Below are positions 18,458 through 28,485 of a stretch of 64,000 nucleotides of DNA, one piece after another. Position numbers and translations under genes: made by a program. Origin of the DNA: Bacillus sp. AFS088145 (lineage in GTDB: Bacteria > Bacillota > Bacilli > Bacillales > Bacillaceae_G). The notes under the pieces are model-generated. The model did no database searches. It saw nothing but the letters and a program-made list of their open reading frames with translations, and was not told where the DNA came from. The number at the start of each line of letters is the position of its first letter. Within the stretch, counting starts at the first letter, position 1. The stretch is taken from the NCBI RefSeq assembly GCF_002564465.1, contig NZ_NUUX01000044.1, forward strand, positions 61,451-125,450, written 5' to 3'.

Positions 18458-19542
18458 TGAATTTGATAACTGTAAATACAAGCTCTAAACAATACGATGT
18501 TTGTATAGGGTTTGGAGTATTGAGTGAACTGCAGTCAAAGTTGGACAGCTTAGTGCCTAAAGTTTCCAAAATACTAATCATTACAGATGATCAAGTTGCT
18601 CCACTTTATTTAGAAAAAGTACTACTAAATTGTAGTAAAACAAATAAAGTTGAACACTTTATCATTCCACATGGCGAAAAAAGTAAGAGTTTTGCAATAT
18701 ACGAAAATTGTTTAACCTATTGTTTTGATGTCCAATTAGATCGTAATAGTTTAATAATTGCTTTAGGTGGGGGAGTAGTTGGTGATTTAGCAGGATTTGT
18801 TGCTGCTACTTATATGCGTGGTATTCGTTTTATCCAATTACCTACTACTTTACTAGCCCACGATAGTTCAATAGGTGGTAAAGTAGCTATAAACCTACCA
18901 AAAGCTAAAAATATAGTTGGTGCATTTTATCAACCGGAATTAGTATTGTATGAATTAAGCTTTTTAACTACTTTGCCAATAGAGGAATGGAGATCAGGTT
19001 TTGCTGAAATTAGTAAGGAAGCTATGATTTCTTCTAACGACAATTTGAATTGGTTAATGGATCATATTCTTTCACTTGAAGAGTTAGATGATGAGTTAGT
19101 TGAAAAATGTGTGACAATGGGAATAAGTGTAAAAAATGAAATTGTATCCAAGGACGAAAGAGAAACTGGCGAAAGAGCATTTTTAAACTTAGGCCATACA
19201 CTTGGGCATGCAATCGAAGCTTATTTAGGTTATGCTAAGACAACTCATGGTGAGGCAATTGCATTTGGAACACTATTTTCAATCTATTTAAGTGAACAAT
19301 TCTTTCAGGTTGACTTAAAATTTAATGAGATATTAAATTGGTATAATCGATTGAATTATCCTGTTTATTTAAACTTAGAATTAGAACCAATTATCAATCT
19401 AATGAAACAAGATAAGAAAAATATCGATTTGAAAATAAAATATATTATTTTAAAAAGTTTTGGAAATCCAGTGATTTGTGAATTAGAGGAAGACTTTATA
19501 AAAGAAAATTTAGATCGTTTTTTAAAACAAATAATTTCATAA
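18457..19542 (+). CDS. aroB: 3-dehydroquinate synthase
   Basis: Cyclises DAHP to 3-dehydroquinate with NAD and a metal ion. 361 residues. GGGVVGDLAGF (about residues 104-114) binds NAD; the metal ligands lie in the NLGHTLGHAIE segment and the later THGEA. Starts one base into the end of aroC. In B. subtilis aroH and the trp operon follow; here a terminator and then aroA (EPSP synthase) follow. Confidence 0.96.
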   Translation: MNLITVNTSSKQYDVCIGFGVLSELQSKLDSLVPKVSKILIITDDQVAPLYLEKVLLNCSKTNKVEHFIIPHGEKSKSFAIYENCLTYCFDVQLDRNSLIIALGGGVVGDLAGFVAATYMRGIRFIQLPTTLLAHDSSIGGKVAINLPKAKNIVGAFYQPELVLYELSFLTTLPIEEWRSGFAEISKEAMISSNDNLNWLMDHILSLEELDDELVEKCVTMGISVKNEIVSKDERETGERAFLNLGHTLGHAIEAYLGYAKTTHGEAIAFGTLFSIYLSEQFFQVDLKFNEILNWYNRLNYPVYLNLELEPIINLMKQDKKNIDLKIKYIILKSFGNPVICELEEDFIKENLDRFLKQIIS

Positions 19543-19551
19543 TACTTACCT

Positions 19552-19601
19552 GAAAATGGTGTTTTGATCAAATGTTAAATCAAAATATCATTTTCTTTTT
19601 C
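19552..19601 (+). terminator. Intrinsic terminator after aroB
   Basis: A long stem pairs GAAAATGGTGTTTTGAT (19552-19568) with ATCAAAATATCATTTTC (19579-19595), with one mismatch, followed by TTTTT. Confidence 0.75.
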
Positions 19602-19738
19602 TAAATTAGGCTAACTTAATCATTGGAAATGAAAAACATAGGACAATTCGTCGAATAGAATTTCGGAGAAAAAAAAGGTTTGATTTAATAAAAAATGGAA
19701 TGTAAATACATATAGAAAGGTTAGATAAGGTGACTATG

Positions 19739-21022
19739 ATGAGAAATTCCCAGTTAGAAAAAATCCGATTAGTTGGTGATGTGACAATTCCAGGAGATAA
19801 ATCAATATCTCATAGAGCAATTATGTTTGGATCATTAGCGAAAGGGACTACAAGGATTACTAACTTTCTATTAGGTGAAGATTGTTTAAGTACGATTGCG
19901 TGTTTTAGAAAATTAGGTGTACAAATCGAAGTATCAGAAGATGAAGTAGTTGTTTATGGTAAAGGAATTGAAGGACTAAAAGAGGCACATGAAGTACTTG
20001 ATGTAGGAAATTCGGGAACAACAGCAAGATTAATGATGGGAATATTAAGTGGTTTACCTTTCCATTCAGTTATTATTGGTGATGAATCTATTGGTAAAAG
20101 ACCAATGAAACGAGTGACAAAACCTTTAAAAATGATGGGAACTTCTATAGATGGACGTGAAGACGCTACATATACACCTATTTCTATTAGAGGAGGTTCA
20201 CTGAATAGTATTTCTTATGCTTCTCCTGTTTCAAGTGCACAAGTTAAATCTTCAATTTTATTAGCTGGTTTATTCGCAAAAGGTACAACGACTGTGACTG
20301 AACCAGAAAAATCTCGTGACCATACTGAAAGAATGCTAAAGGCCTTTGGTTGTGAGTTAGTAGTAGATGGAAACAAAGTCTCGATTCATGGAAACCAAGA
20401 ATTAACTGCAACAGATGTTATTGTACCAGGCGACATTTCATCAGCTGCATTTTTCTTAGTAGCAGGTTCGATTATTCCTAATAGCGAAATATTGTTAAAA
20501 AATGTAGGGGTAAACCCTACTAGAACAGGGATATTAACTGTTTTAGAAAGAATGGGCGCTAATATAACATTAGAGGATGAAAAAGTTGTCAACGGAGAAC
20601 CAATTGCGAATATTCGAGTGAAATCATCCAATTTAAAATCAACTGTAATCGGTGGGGCTGAAATTCCTACATGTATCGATGAGTTACCAATCTTGGCCTT
20701 AGCAGCAGCTTTAGCAGATGGAGAGACCATTATTAAGGATGCTGAAGAGTTAAGAGTAAAGGAAACGGATCGTATCCAGACTGTTGTAACAGAACTTACA
20801 AATCTTGGTGTAAGCATTGAAGCAACAAAAGATGGTATGATTATACAAGGGAATAGTTCTTTAATAGGTGCTAATGTAAATTCACATGGAGATCATCGAA
20901 TGGGAATGATGCTTTCAATTGCTGCATTACTTGCTAAAGGTGATACAATTATTGAAAATACAGAATGTATAGCTGTATCTTTTCCGAACTTTAAAGAGCA
21001 ATTAAATGAATTAATTAAGTAG
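19739..21022 (+). CDS. aroE: 3-phosphoshikimate 1-carboxyvinyltransferase (EPSP synthase)
   Basis: Joins shikimate-3-phosphate and phosphoenolpyruvate. About 427 residues with [10 protein letters not shown] near residue 18, the central GNSGTTARL and SGD-type motifs, and PLKMMG. The symbol follows B. subtilis (aroE; aroA elsewhere). The start could be the GTG at 19730 (AGAAAGG upstream) or the ATGs at 19736 and 19739 (AAGGTG); the last has the best spacing. ypiA follows after 17 bases, so the two are probably an operon. Confidence 0.95.
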   Translation: MRNSQLEKIRLVGDVTIPGDKSISHRAIMFGSLAKGTTRITNFLLGEDCLSTIACFRKLGVQIEVSEDEVVVYGKGIEGLKEAHEVLDVGNSGTTARLMMGILSGLPFHSVIIGDESIGKRPMKRVTKPLKMMGTSIDGREDATYTPISIRGGSLNSISYASPVSSAQVKSSILLAGLFAKGTTTVTEPEKSRDHTERMLKAFGCELVVDGNKVSIHGNQELTATDVIVPGDISSAAFFLVAGSIIPNSEILLKNVGVNPTRTGILTVLERMGANITLEDEKVVNGEPIANIRVKSSNLKSTVIGGAEIPTCIDELPILALAAALADGETIIKDAEELRVKETDRIQTVVTELTNLGVSIEATKDGMIIQGNSSLIGANVNSHGDHRMGMMLSIAALLAKGDTIIENTECIAVSFPNFKEQLNELIK

Positions 21023-21039
21023 TCATATGAGGTGTAAGA

Positions 21040-22299
21040 ATGAGTTTATACGAAGCTGTTCAGTTAATAGAGAACGGTCATACTGAAAAGGGATTAGATT
21101 TATTAAGAAAGAATTTAAAAACTGCTAACGATGAAGAAAAATACGAAGCAGCACTTCTTTTTCAATCATTAGGATTTGTGGAAGATGCGAAAAATATCAT
21201 TGAAGATTTAGTTTACTTATATGATGACGACGATGATCTTAAAATAATGTATGCAGAAATATTGTTGGATCTTGATTTAGAAGACGACGCTTTAGAAATT
21301 TTACTTGCCATAAAGGATGATAGTGAAAGTCGAGTACAAGCACTTTTATTAATGGCTGATCTATATCAAGTTCAGGGTCTTGATGAAGTAGCTGAACAAA
21401 AATTATTTGAAGCAAAAAGAATTTTACCGAATGAACCTGTAGTAGATTTTGCATTAGGGGAGTATTATTTTAGTAAATATGATTATAAAAAAGCAATTCC
21501 ATTTTACGAAAAACTTACTAATCAAGAAATTGAAGTGAGTGGAGTAAATAAAGATTTAAGACTTGCTGAATGTTTAAGTGCTGAAGGTGAATGGGAAGAT
21601 GCAATTTCCTATTATGAAAAAGGAATTCAGAAAGTAAAGGACTTCCATACACTATTAGGATATGGTATTACGCTATTTCAAGCTGAACGTTATGCAGCCT
21701 CTATTCCAGTATTCGAAGAAGCAATCTTCTTTGATCCTGAATATTTGGTAGCACATTTATGGCTAAGTAAAGCACATGACCTTGAAGGCCAATTTGAAGA
21801 AGGTTATGATATATTACAAAAAGCTTTACTTGTTGATGAAACAAATGTAGAATGCCTTTTATCAGCAGCAAAATTAGCTCGTAAAATGAAGAATTTAGCT
21901 GCAAGTAAAAAACATTTACAGGAAGCATTAATTTATGATCCTTCGCTAATTGAGGCAGTTCAGTTACTAGTCGGAATTCTTTTCGAAGAGGAAGATTTCG
22001 ATGACATAATTAGTATAATTGAACTAGCAATTGAGCATGGAGCTTCAGATCCTCATTTTAATTGGGACTTAGGCAAAGCATATTATGGAAATGAAAATTA
22101 TGAATTGGCATTAAATCAATATCGTCTAGCATATAATGACTTTAACCAGGAAATTTCCTTCTTAAAGGAATACGGAGACCTATTGTTTGAAGAAGGCTTA
22201 GTACAAGAAGCAAAAGAGGTTTACAGTAAACTTGTAGACGATGAGTATCTACAGGAAGAGGTAAGAGAGCGTCTTGAAAGAATAAATGAAATTCTGTAG
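21040..22299 (+). CDS. ypiA: Tetratricopeptide repeat protein YpiA
   Basis: A soluble, acidic 419-residue protein made of about ten TPR-like helical hairpins, with repeated patterns such as AISYYEKGIQKV and ALNQYRLAY. TPR proteins act as binding platforms; YpiA in B. subtilis is linked by its operon to the bc1 complex. GAGGTG precedes the ATG. It lies between aroE and ypiB. Confidence 0.9.
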   Translation: MSLYEAVQLIENGHTEKGLDLLRKNLKTANDEEKYEAALLFQSLGFVEDAKNIIEDLVYLYDDDDDLKIMYAEILLDLDLEDDALEILLAIKDDSESRVQALLLMADLYQVQGLDEVAEQKLFEAKRILPNEPVVDFALGEYYFSKYDYKKAIPFYEKLTNQEIEVSGVNKDLRLAECLSAEGEWEDAISYYEKGIQKVKDFHTLLGYGITLFQAERYAASIPVFEEAIFFDPEYLVAHLWLSKAHDLEGQFEEGYDILQKALLVDETNVECLLSAAKLARKMKNLAASKKHLQEALIYDPSLIEAVQLLVGILFEEEDFDDIISIIELAIEHGASDPHFNWDLGKAYYGNENYELALNQYRLAYNDFNQEISFLKEYGDLLFEEGLVQEAKEVYSKLVDDEYLQEEVRERLERINEIL

Positions 22300-22353
22300 T
22301 TTTCTTTATTCAGAAAAGGGGACAAATTTTAAGGACAGAGGAGGGATTTAATA

Positions 22354-22893
22354 ATGGCAACCCCTGTATCTGTGAATGAGAAGAAAGATTTTGTTAAGTG
22401 GTTTCTAAGTAATTTTCAGTTAAAGCAAAGAGAATGTGTTTGGATTTTAAATTACCTAATGAGCCATGATTATTTAATGAAAAAGGTTCATTTCGTAGAA
22501 CAGTCTAAATATTGTCCACGCGGGTTAGTGATGTCGACAAACTGTGTTAAAGAAGTCCCATTTCATTTTTATAAACAAAATGTTATGACGACTGATGCAG
22601 AGAAATCTTTTCACGATATTCGACTAAATAGGGATGAGGATATTTATATCCAGCTCAATTTTAAATCTTCTTTTCAATATCCGATGTTTGTTTCAGTTTT
22701 AGAAGAGAACCCACACATACCAAAAAACTTAAATAGTAACGAAAAAGACCGCGTAATTGCTGAAAAGCTATTATCAGATTCTATTATTAATTTCCAAAAA
22801 GACAGATTGATGAAAATGATTGACGAGGCTCTAGATAAACAAGACAAAAAGCTTTTCCAAGAATTAACTAAGCAACTGAATTCATTAACTTAA
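22354..22893 (+). CDS. ypiB: YpiB, UPF0302/IDEAL-domain protein
   Basis: A 179-residue soluble protein. The N-terminal part is the UPF0302 domain ([15 protein letters not shown]). The last 40 residues contain an IDEAL-type helix ([20 protein letters not shown]). In B. subtilis YpiB is reported to take part in regulated turnover of the Rieske protein QcrA, fitting its place upstream of qcrABC. Start set by GAGGAGG. A terminator follows. Confidence 0.88.
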   Translation: MATPVSVNEKKDFVKWFLSNFQLKQRECVWILNYLMSHDYLMKKVHFVEQSKYCPRGLVMSTNCVKEVPFHFYKQNVMTTDAEKSFHDIRLNRDEDIYIQLNFKSSFQYPMFVSVLEENPHIPKNLNSNEKDRVIAEKLLSDSIINFQKDRLMKMIDEALDKQDKKLFQELTKQLNSLT

Positions 22894-22902
22894 TGTAAAA
22901 CT

Positions 22903-22933
22903 GAAAAAAGTCCTCATTTTGGGGGCTTTTTTA
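22903..22933 (+). terminator. Terminator after ypiB (first copy)
   Basis: AAAAAGTCCTC pairs with GGGGGCTTTTT through two G-U pairs across ATTTT. A diverged copy of the same element, with the same leading CTGAAAAA and closing GGGCTTTTTT, lies at 23354-23385. Confidence 0.75.
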
Positions 22934-23486
22934 CTGTTGAAAAGGTATTTGCTAATTGAACACAATTAAATTTTATTGTTAAATAAGATATGTGGGGTTA
23001 ATTTCCATTTTAGTACCCTCTCTTTTAAGTATGGTCATTTTCATGAACTTATTTATCAAATGCATTCCTTGTAGGTTTTTAGACTTCCGTTGAATCCAAC
23101 AGGTGTCGAGCGTTTCAATCAAGTTTTAAAAGTTAAAAATTTACGGTATATAAACTTAAGATTAGCAAATTACTCGTAAAAAAATACTTATATAAAAAAA
23201 ATAGTAAAAAAGTCACTTAAAATAGAAAGATTCTTATTGATTAATCTCATAGAAATTAATGGATTGGAGTACAACTAATTTCACAATTATTTATTATTAA
23301 CCAGTAAACTGTTTATGGGATTTTTTAATTGAATACAGATCACTTTCAGCTGACTGAAAAATCCTTTATTAGTGGGCTTTTTTTCTTTCTTAAAATAGTA
23401 ATGTATGGTTAAATGGAAAATAGAAATTTGTTCACAAAAATTTCACAATTATAAATAAATTATTTTAATAGAAAGAGGTAATTTTG
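22934..23486. other. About 550-base gene-free region between ypiB and ypiF
   Basis: AT-rich with stop codons in all frames. It holds the diverged second copy of the ypiB terminator at 23354-23385. A 34-codon open stretch at about 23078-23178 includes PTGVERFNQVLK but has no start or ribosome binding site and no recognisable relative; it may be decayed coding sequence. Confidence 0.5.
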
Positions 23487-23936
23487 ATGAAATGGACAAC
23501 TAATGAATTAAATCAAGTTATTGAGTATTTGGAATACATCGATACAATCATTATTCCACTGTGTCCTGTTTCTTTGAAAAAAGAAAATATTGGTTTAGCT
23601 GAGCAAAGAGAGGACCTAATAATACTTACTTCGGAACTTGAACGTACATATAAAGGCAGAGTTGTAATCGCACCGGAATTTACTTATTTACCTGAAGAAT
23701 CAAATAAAATAAGCCGATTAAAAGCTTGGAATGAAGAGTTTAAAGCTAGTGGGATTAAGCATGTTTTTTATTTAACATGTGATTTTGATTGGAGACAGTT
23801 AGAAGCTGAAATGGATGAATCATTAATTTGGTTACCTAATTTAAACATCAATAGCTTAGATGAATCATCACAACGCGTAATAGTAGATAAACAATTATCT
23901 CACATAAATGCATTATTTTCTAAAATATGGGGATAA
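23487..23936 (+). CDS. ypiF: YpiF, DUF2487 protein
   Basis: A 149-residue soluble protein, MKWTTNELNQ, with TIIIPLCPVS and VFYLTCDFDW motifs of the YpiF/DUF2487 family. It sits directly upstream of qcrA as in B. subtilis. The function is not known; the syntenic link to qcrABC suggests a role near the bc complex. The ATG at 23487 is preferred to the TTG just before it because of its spacing from GAAAGAGGT. Confidence 0.8.
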   Translation: MKWTTNELNQVIEYLEYIDTIIIPLCPVSLKKENIGLAEQREDLIILTSELERTYKGRVVIAPEFTYLPEESNKISRLKAWNEEFKASGIKHVFYLTCDFDWRQLEAEMDESLIWLPNLNINSLDESSQRVIVDKQLSHINALFSKIWG

Positions 23937-24079
23937 AAATAAAAACAACATTATTACTATGATTATTATTAGGATATTATTGACCTTCTAAATTTGTTAT
24001 TATATTATGAAAGTGTCCTAGTTTTATTATTATAGCTGTTGTCCGTACAGGAGTACTTGTGATAGAGGGGGGAATTTTC

Positions 24080-24583
24080 ATGAGTGAAAAGGTTTCAAGA
24101 CGCCAGTTTTTAAACTACACTTTAACAGGTGTAGGCGGCTTTATGGCGGCAGGAATGCTAATGCCATTGGCTCGTTTTGCCATTGACCCAGTTTTACAAA
24201 AAGAAGAAGCTGGAGCAATGGTGCAAGTTGGACTAGTTAAAGATCTAACGACTGACCCAAAACGCTTTGACTTTAAAGTTAAGCAGGTAGATGGTTGGGT
24301 TAAATCTGATGCGTCACACATTGCATGGGTGTACAAGAATTCAAATGGAGACATCGTTGCGTTATCACCTACTTGTAAGCATTTAGGCTGTACAGTTGGT
24401 TGGAACGACAATAAAGATTTTCCAAATCAATTCTTCTGTCCATGTCATGGCGGTCGTTACCATAAGGATGGTAAAAACATTAAAGGTACACCACCGCTTG
24501 GTCCACTAGACAACTATGCGGTAAAAGTGAAAGGTGATTCTTTCTATCTTGGTAAACTACAACCAAATACAGGAGGTAAATAA
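24080..24583 (+). CDS. qcrA: Menaquinol:cytochrome c reductase Rieske iron-sulfur subunit
   Basis: Electron-transfer subunit of the bc complex. 167 residues. The twin-arginine motif SRRQFL (residues 6-11) and a following hydrophobic segment give a Tat-exported, membrane-anchored protein. The [2Fe-2S] ligands are Cys99-His101 and Cys120-His123, with the structural disulfide cysteines Cys104 and Cys122. The ATG at 24080 follows GAGGGGGG. First gene of qcrABC, two bases from qcrB. Confidence 0.97.
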   Translation: MSEKVSRRQFLNYTLTGVGGFMAAGMLMPLARFAIDPVLQKEEAGAMVQVGLVKDLTTDPKRFDFKVKQVDGWVKSDASHIAWVYKNSNGDIVALSPTCKHLGCTVGWNDNKDFPNQFFCPCHGGRYHKDGKNIKGTPPLGPLDNYAVKVKGDSFYLGKLQPNTGGK

Positions 24584-24585
24584 TC

Positions 24586-25260
24586 GTGCTTAACAAAATT
24601 TACGACTGGGTAGATGAGCGATTAGAAATTACGCCTCTTTGGAGAGATATCGCTGATCATGAAGTACCAGAACACGTTAATCCAGCACACCATTTTTCAG
24701 CATTCGTATATTGCTTCGGTGGATTAACATTTTTCGTTACAGTAATTCAAATTTTATCTGGAATGTTCTTAACAATGTACTATGTTCCAGATATCAAAAA
24801 TGCATGGGAATCAGTTTATTACTTACAAAACAACGTTGCATACGGACAAATCGTTCGTGGTATGCATCACTGGGGTGCAAGTTTAGTAATTGTTATGATG
24901 TTTTTACATACTTTACGTGTATTCTTCCAAGGCGCATATAAAAAGCCTCGTGAACTTAACTGGGTTGTAGGAGTTTTAATTTTCTTCGTAATGCTTGGAT
25001 TAGGCTTTACAGGATATTTATTACCTTGGGATATGAAAGCGTTATTTGCGACTAAAGTAGGTCTGCAAATTGCTGAACAAACACCATTTATTGGTAAGCA
25101 AGTGAAAACGTTAATTGCAGGTAATCCGGAAATCATCGGTGCACAAACATTAACTCGTTTCTTCGCAATCCATGTATTCTTCTTACCTGGTGCTTTACTT
25201 GCTCTTATGGGTGCCCATTTCTTAATTATTCGTAAGCAAGGTATTTCAGGTCCACTATAA
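24586..25260 (+). CDS. qcrB: Menaquinol:cytochrome c reductase cytochrome b subunit
   Basis: 224-residue cytochrome b6-type subunit with four transmembrane helices. The haem-binding histidines lie in GMHHWGAS and in the HTLRVFFQGAYKKPRE helix, with a later pair in the RFFAIHVFF and GAHF region. GTG start directly after qcrA, with AGGAGGT inside the qcrA end. With QcrC it makes the quinol-oxidising core of the complex. Confidence 0.98.
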   Translation: MLNKIYDWVDERLEITPLWRDIADHEVPEHVNPAHHFSAFVYCFGGLTFFVTVIQILSGMFLTMYYVPDIKNAWESVYYLQNNVAYGQIVRGMHHWGASLVIVMMFLHTLRVFFQGAYKKPRELNWVVGVLIFFVMLGLGFTGYLLPWDMKALFATKVGLQIAEQTPFIGKQVKTLIAGNPEIIGAQTLTRFFAIHVFFLPGALLALMGAHFLIIRKQGISGPL

Positions 25261-25323
25261 GATTTAGTGCATGGGGCTTTAGTAAAAAATGACTAAAGTG
25301 TGTCGAAATAAAGGAGGGAGAAC

Positions 25324-26100
25324 ATGCATCGCGGTAAAGGAATGAAATTTGTAGGTGACTCACGTGTACCTGCAATGGCAGGTCGTAAACCTAATGTACC
25401 AAAGGATTATTCAGAATATCCTGGTAAAACTGAAGCATTCTGGCCAAACTTCTTATTAAAAGAATGGATGGTAGGAGCAGTTTTCTTAATTGGATACTTA
25501 ACATTAACAATTGCACACCCATCTCCACTTGAGAGGGTTGCAGACCCAACTGATACTGGCTATACGCCATTACCAGACTGGTATTTCTTATTCTTATATC
25601 AATTCTTAAAATATAGCTATGCTTCAGGTGACTATAACGTAATTGGTGCTTTCGTAATTCCTGGATTAGCATTTGGTGGCTTATTATTAGCGCCATTCTT
25701 AGATCGTAGTCCACATAGAAAACCAATTAAACGTCCATTAGCTACTGGATTTATGTTATTAGCTTTATCTGGTGTAATTTATTTAACATGGGAAGCTGCG
25801 GCTCACCATGACTGGAAAAAACAAAAAGAACAAGGTAAAATCCGTACTTTTGTTGAATTAAATAAAGAAGATCCAGCATATAAACTATTGCAAAAAAATA
25901 CTTGTGTATCTTGTCATGGCGATAATCTTGAAGGTGGCGCAGCAGCTCCAAGTCTTCAAAATAATGGTTTAAAACCTGAAGAAATCGCTCATATCGCAAG
26001 AAACGGTCGAAAAGCGATGCCATCTGGCGTATTTAAAGGTACTGACGCAGAACTTAAAGTGCTAGCTGAATTCGTTTCAAAAGCAGGTAAAACAGAGTAA
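25324..26100 (+). CDS. qcrC: Menaquinol:cytochrome c reductase fused subunit IV / cytochrome c
   Basis: 258 residues. The first part resembles subunit IV of b6f complexes with three membrane helices and PDWYFLFLYQFLKY. The C-terminal part is a cytochrome c domain with haem site CVSCH at 194-198 and a likely axial methionine in KAMPSG. This fusion is typical of Bacillus. AAAGGAGG precedes the ATG; it follows qcrB by 63 bases. Confidence 0.97.
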   Translation: MHRGKGMKFVGDSRVPAMAGRKPNVPKDYSEYPGKTEAFWPNFLLKEWMVGAVFLIGYLTLTIAHPSPLERVADPTDTGYTPLPDWYFLFLYQFLKYSYASGDYNVIGAFVIPGLAFGGLLLAPFLDRSPHRKPIKRPLATGFMLLALSGVIYLTWEAAAHHDWKKQKEQGKIRTFVELNKEDPAYKLLQKNTCVSCHGDNLEGGAAAPSLQNNGLKPEEIAHIARNGRKAMPSGVFKGTDAELKVLAEFVSKAGKTE

Positions 26101-26103
26101 TTA

Positions 26104-26133
26104 AAAGAGAGTCGAATTTTCGACTCTTTTTTT
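26104..26133 (+). terminator. Intrinsic terminator after qcrC
   Basis: AGAGTCGA pairs with TCGACTCT around ATTT, followed by seven T. Confidence 0.85.
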
Positions 26134-26252
26134 CATGTTGTATTGTATACTGAAATAATAACATGTAAAAAATGTGATGATACATATAAATTGTGAACTT
26201 TGTGTTATAAATTTATAAAATCTCCTCAGTGAAAGTGAGATGAAGTGAAATA

Positions 26253-26837
26253 GTGAACATACTCTACAGTATGCTACGGCTTAAACCTAACTTAATTGCT
26301 TTATTTATAATAAATGTACTTGGAACAATCTACGGATACTATTGGTATAAATCCCAACTTGATTTTACTCCTGGTTGGTTAAAAATATTTGTACCTGATA
26401 GTCCAACTGCATCATTATTTTTTTGTATTGTATTGCTACTGTTCATCCTAAATAAACGGAATGGATTAATAGAGGCACTAGCATATGTAAGCTTGATGAA
26501 ATATGGAATATGGGCAGTTTTAATGAATGGAATGGTTCTTTATTTATCAGGTGGACTTGATGCGGTTGCATACTTATTAATTTTTTCGCATGGGGCTATG
26601 GCAATCCAGGCTGTTTTGTATGCACCGACATTTAAAGTTAAAAAATGGCACTTGACTGTTGCAAGTATTTGGATCTTACAAGATCTAATTTTAGACTATG
26701 TTTTTGGAACAATGCCAGAATACTATATGCTTTCTGATTACAGAATTTGGATTGCTTTAATTACATTTTGGTTAACAATATTTGTTATTTTAATCGCTTA
26801 TTACCAGTTAATTTTAAAAAATAGAGCTCGTACTTGA
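26253..26837 (+). CDS. ypjA: YpjA, DUF1405 membrane protein
   Basis: 194-residue integral membrane protein with six to seven hydrophobic segments, starting from a GTG. Motifs such as YGYYWYKSQL and SHGAMA fit the DUF1405/YpjA family. Function unknown. Context is the same as B. subtilis, following qcrC and preceding ypjB. The ribosome binding site is weak (GATGAAGTG). Confidence 0.8.
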   Translation: MNILYSMLRLKPNLIALFIINVLGTIYGYYWYKSQLDFTPGWLKIFVPDSPTASLFFCIVLLLFILNKRNGLIEALAYVSLMKYGIWAVLMNGMVLYLSGGLDAVAYLLIFSHGAMAIQAVLYAPTFKVKKWHLTVASIWILQDLILDYVFGTMPEYYMLSDYRIWIALITFWLTIFVILIAYYQLILKNRART

Positions 26838-26896
26838 ACAAGTTCTAATCTTGTCCTTTCTCTCATAATTATTAGTAGTTATGAGGGAGGGGTTTG

Positions 26897-27679
26897 ATGA
26901 AAAAATTAATTGCGGGGATAAGCGTTTTTTTTATTTTCTTTTCATTTAATACCGTTAAAGGGTACGCTAAAATAGATCAAGAAACTTCACTAATTGAACA
27001 ATCGCTCTCTTTAGTACAAGACGGCGATTATGTTCATGGCGCAAATTTATTAGAACAATTAGAATCTAAGTATATGGCGTTAGCAAAAAAGAATAAGGAT
27101 TTCACACCAAAGGAGTTAGAAACCATTTCAGTTACTTTTCAAAATGCGCTTGTATCTTTAACAAATGATGCAATTGATCCACAAGAAAAAGTTGCCGATG
27201 TACTTGGATTGAGATTATTGATTGATGCTGGAGAAACGACTATGCAGCCGATGTGGAAGGAAATGAAAAAGTCTGTTATGACCCCACTAGAGAATATGGA
27301 GTCAGCATATAAACGAGGTAATTCTGAAGCATATGAAACGCAATTAAATCAATTCTTACATCAATTTGAGATTATTTATCCAAGTCTTATCATGGACCTT
27401 CCATATGATGAAGTAAAAAAAATAAATTCACTTGTTTCGTTTTTAGATGATTATCGTATTAACCAAGAATCTATACCTGCTTTTCAACAAAAGTTGGATG
27501 AGACAAAAAGTGAAATATTATTCATTTTTGATCAAGGTAATTCTATTATTCCGCCTGTTTCTATTTGGACAATATTTACAACAGGGATCATTATTGTCGG
27601 TACATTAAGTTATGTTGGTTGGAGAAAATATATAGGTGATCGAAATAAGAACAAAAAAAGAAGAGAACATAATGATTGA
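26897..27679 (+). CDS. ypjB: Sporulation protein YpjB
   Basis: 260 residues. A cleavable signal peptide (MKKLIAGISVFFIFF...GYA, about 1-26) leads an exported, helical domain. A single membrane helix near the C-terminus (about 215-237) is followed by a very basic tail RDRNKNKKRR-like. This matches the YpjB family annotated as sporulation related. GAGGGAGGGG precedes the ATG at 26897; an in-frame TTG just before it is less likely. Confidence 0.85.
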   Translation: MKKLIAGISVFFIFFSFNTVKGYAKIDQETSLIEQSLSLVQDGDYVHGANLLEQLESKYMALAKKNKDFTPKELETISVTFQNALVSLTNDAIDPQEKVADVLGLRLLIDAGETTMQPMWKEMKKSVMTPLENMESAYKRGNSEAYETQLNQFLHQFEIIYPSLIMDLPYDEVKKINSLVSFLDDYRINQESIPAFQQKLDETKSEILFIFDQGNSIIPPVSIWTIFTTGIIIVGTLSYVGWRKYIGDRNKNKKRREHND

Positions 27680-27737
27680 CAAATTTCTCTAAAAGTTATT
27701 ACAATATCGTAAAATCACACTCCTTGGAGGAATTACA

Positions 27738-28418
27738 ATGAGTTATCTAATTTACTTTTTAATTTTGTTGCTTGTACCTTTATATGCTCAAATGAAGGTT
27801 AAATCAACTTTTAAAAAGTATTCTCAAGTTGGTTCTACATCACATTTAACGGGTGCAGAAGTAGCGAGAAAAATTTTAAATGAAAATGGATTATACAATG
27901 TAGCAGTAGAGGAAACTCGAGGATATTTATCCGACCATTATGATCCACGTGCAAAAGTTGTAAGATTATCAACTGAAAATTATCATGGATATTCAGTAGC
28001 GGGTACTGCAGTTGCTGCCCATGAAGTAGGACATGCAATTCAAGATGCGAATGACTATAGCTTTTTAAGATTCCGTCATTCATTAGTACCTGTTGCCAAT
28101 TTCAGTTCCAATTTTTCTTATATATTTATTTTAATTGGCATGTTTTCTCGCCTATCAGGTGCATTATTAATAGGGATTGTTTTATTAGCACTAGGTGTAT
28201 TGTTCCAAGTTGTTACACTTCCTGTTGAATTTAATGCCTCAAGTAGAGCTTTAAAACAGATTACAACTTTAGGTATTATCAATTCGAATGAGCATGTTTA
28301 TGCAAAACGTGTTTTAAATGCAGCTGCATTGACCTATGTTGCAGCGGCAGCGGTAGCCGTAGCAGAATTATTAAGATTAATTTTAATTTATACTGGTATG
28401 ACACGTAGTGATGATTAA
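27738..28418 (+). CDS. Zinc metallopeptidase, YugP type
   Basis: 226-residue membrane-bound neutral zinc metallopeptidase. The N-terminal helix is followed by the catalytic HEVGH at 95-99, then three or more hydrophobic segments. Another conserved element is YDPRAKVVRLS. In B. subtilis the relative is YugP at another locus. Here it fills the gap between ypjB and ypjC. CTTGGAGG precedes the ATG. Substrate unknown. Confidence 0.85.
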   Translation: MSYLIYFLILLLVPLYAQMKVKSTFKKYSQVGSTSHLTGAEVARKILNENGLYNVAVEETRGYLSDHYDPRAKVVRLSTENYHGYSVAGTAVAAHEVGHAIQDANDYSFLRFRHSLVPVANFSSNFSYIFILIGMFSRLSGALLIGIVLLALGVLFQVVTLPVEFNASSRALKQITTLGIINSNEHVYAKRVLNAAALTYVAAAAVAVAELLRLILIYTGMTRSDD

Positions 28419-28428
28419 TATCAATATA

Positions 28429-28476
28429 AAACAAAAAGAGGTTCTGGCAATCAATGCCAAGAACCTCTTTTTGTTT
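28429..28476. terminator. Bidirectional terminator between metallopeptidase and ypjC
   Basis: A very long stem, ACAAAAAGAGGTTCT plus GGCA, pairing with TGCC and AGAACCTCTTTTTGT with one bulge, with A and T tracts on both sides. It serves convergent genes. Confidence 0.9.
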
Positions 28477-28485
28477 CAGTTAAAA

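Noticed and set aside
20386-20817. 143-codon minus-strand frame inside EPSP synthase
   Set aside because: Antisense to a gene with clear catalytic motifs; a by-product of codon bias with no start signal.
25391-26023. Minus-strand frames within qcrC
   Set aside because: Antisense to a cytochrome c/subunit IV gene with a haem motif; no ribosome binding sites.
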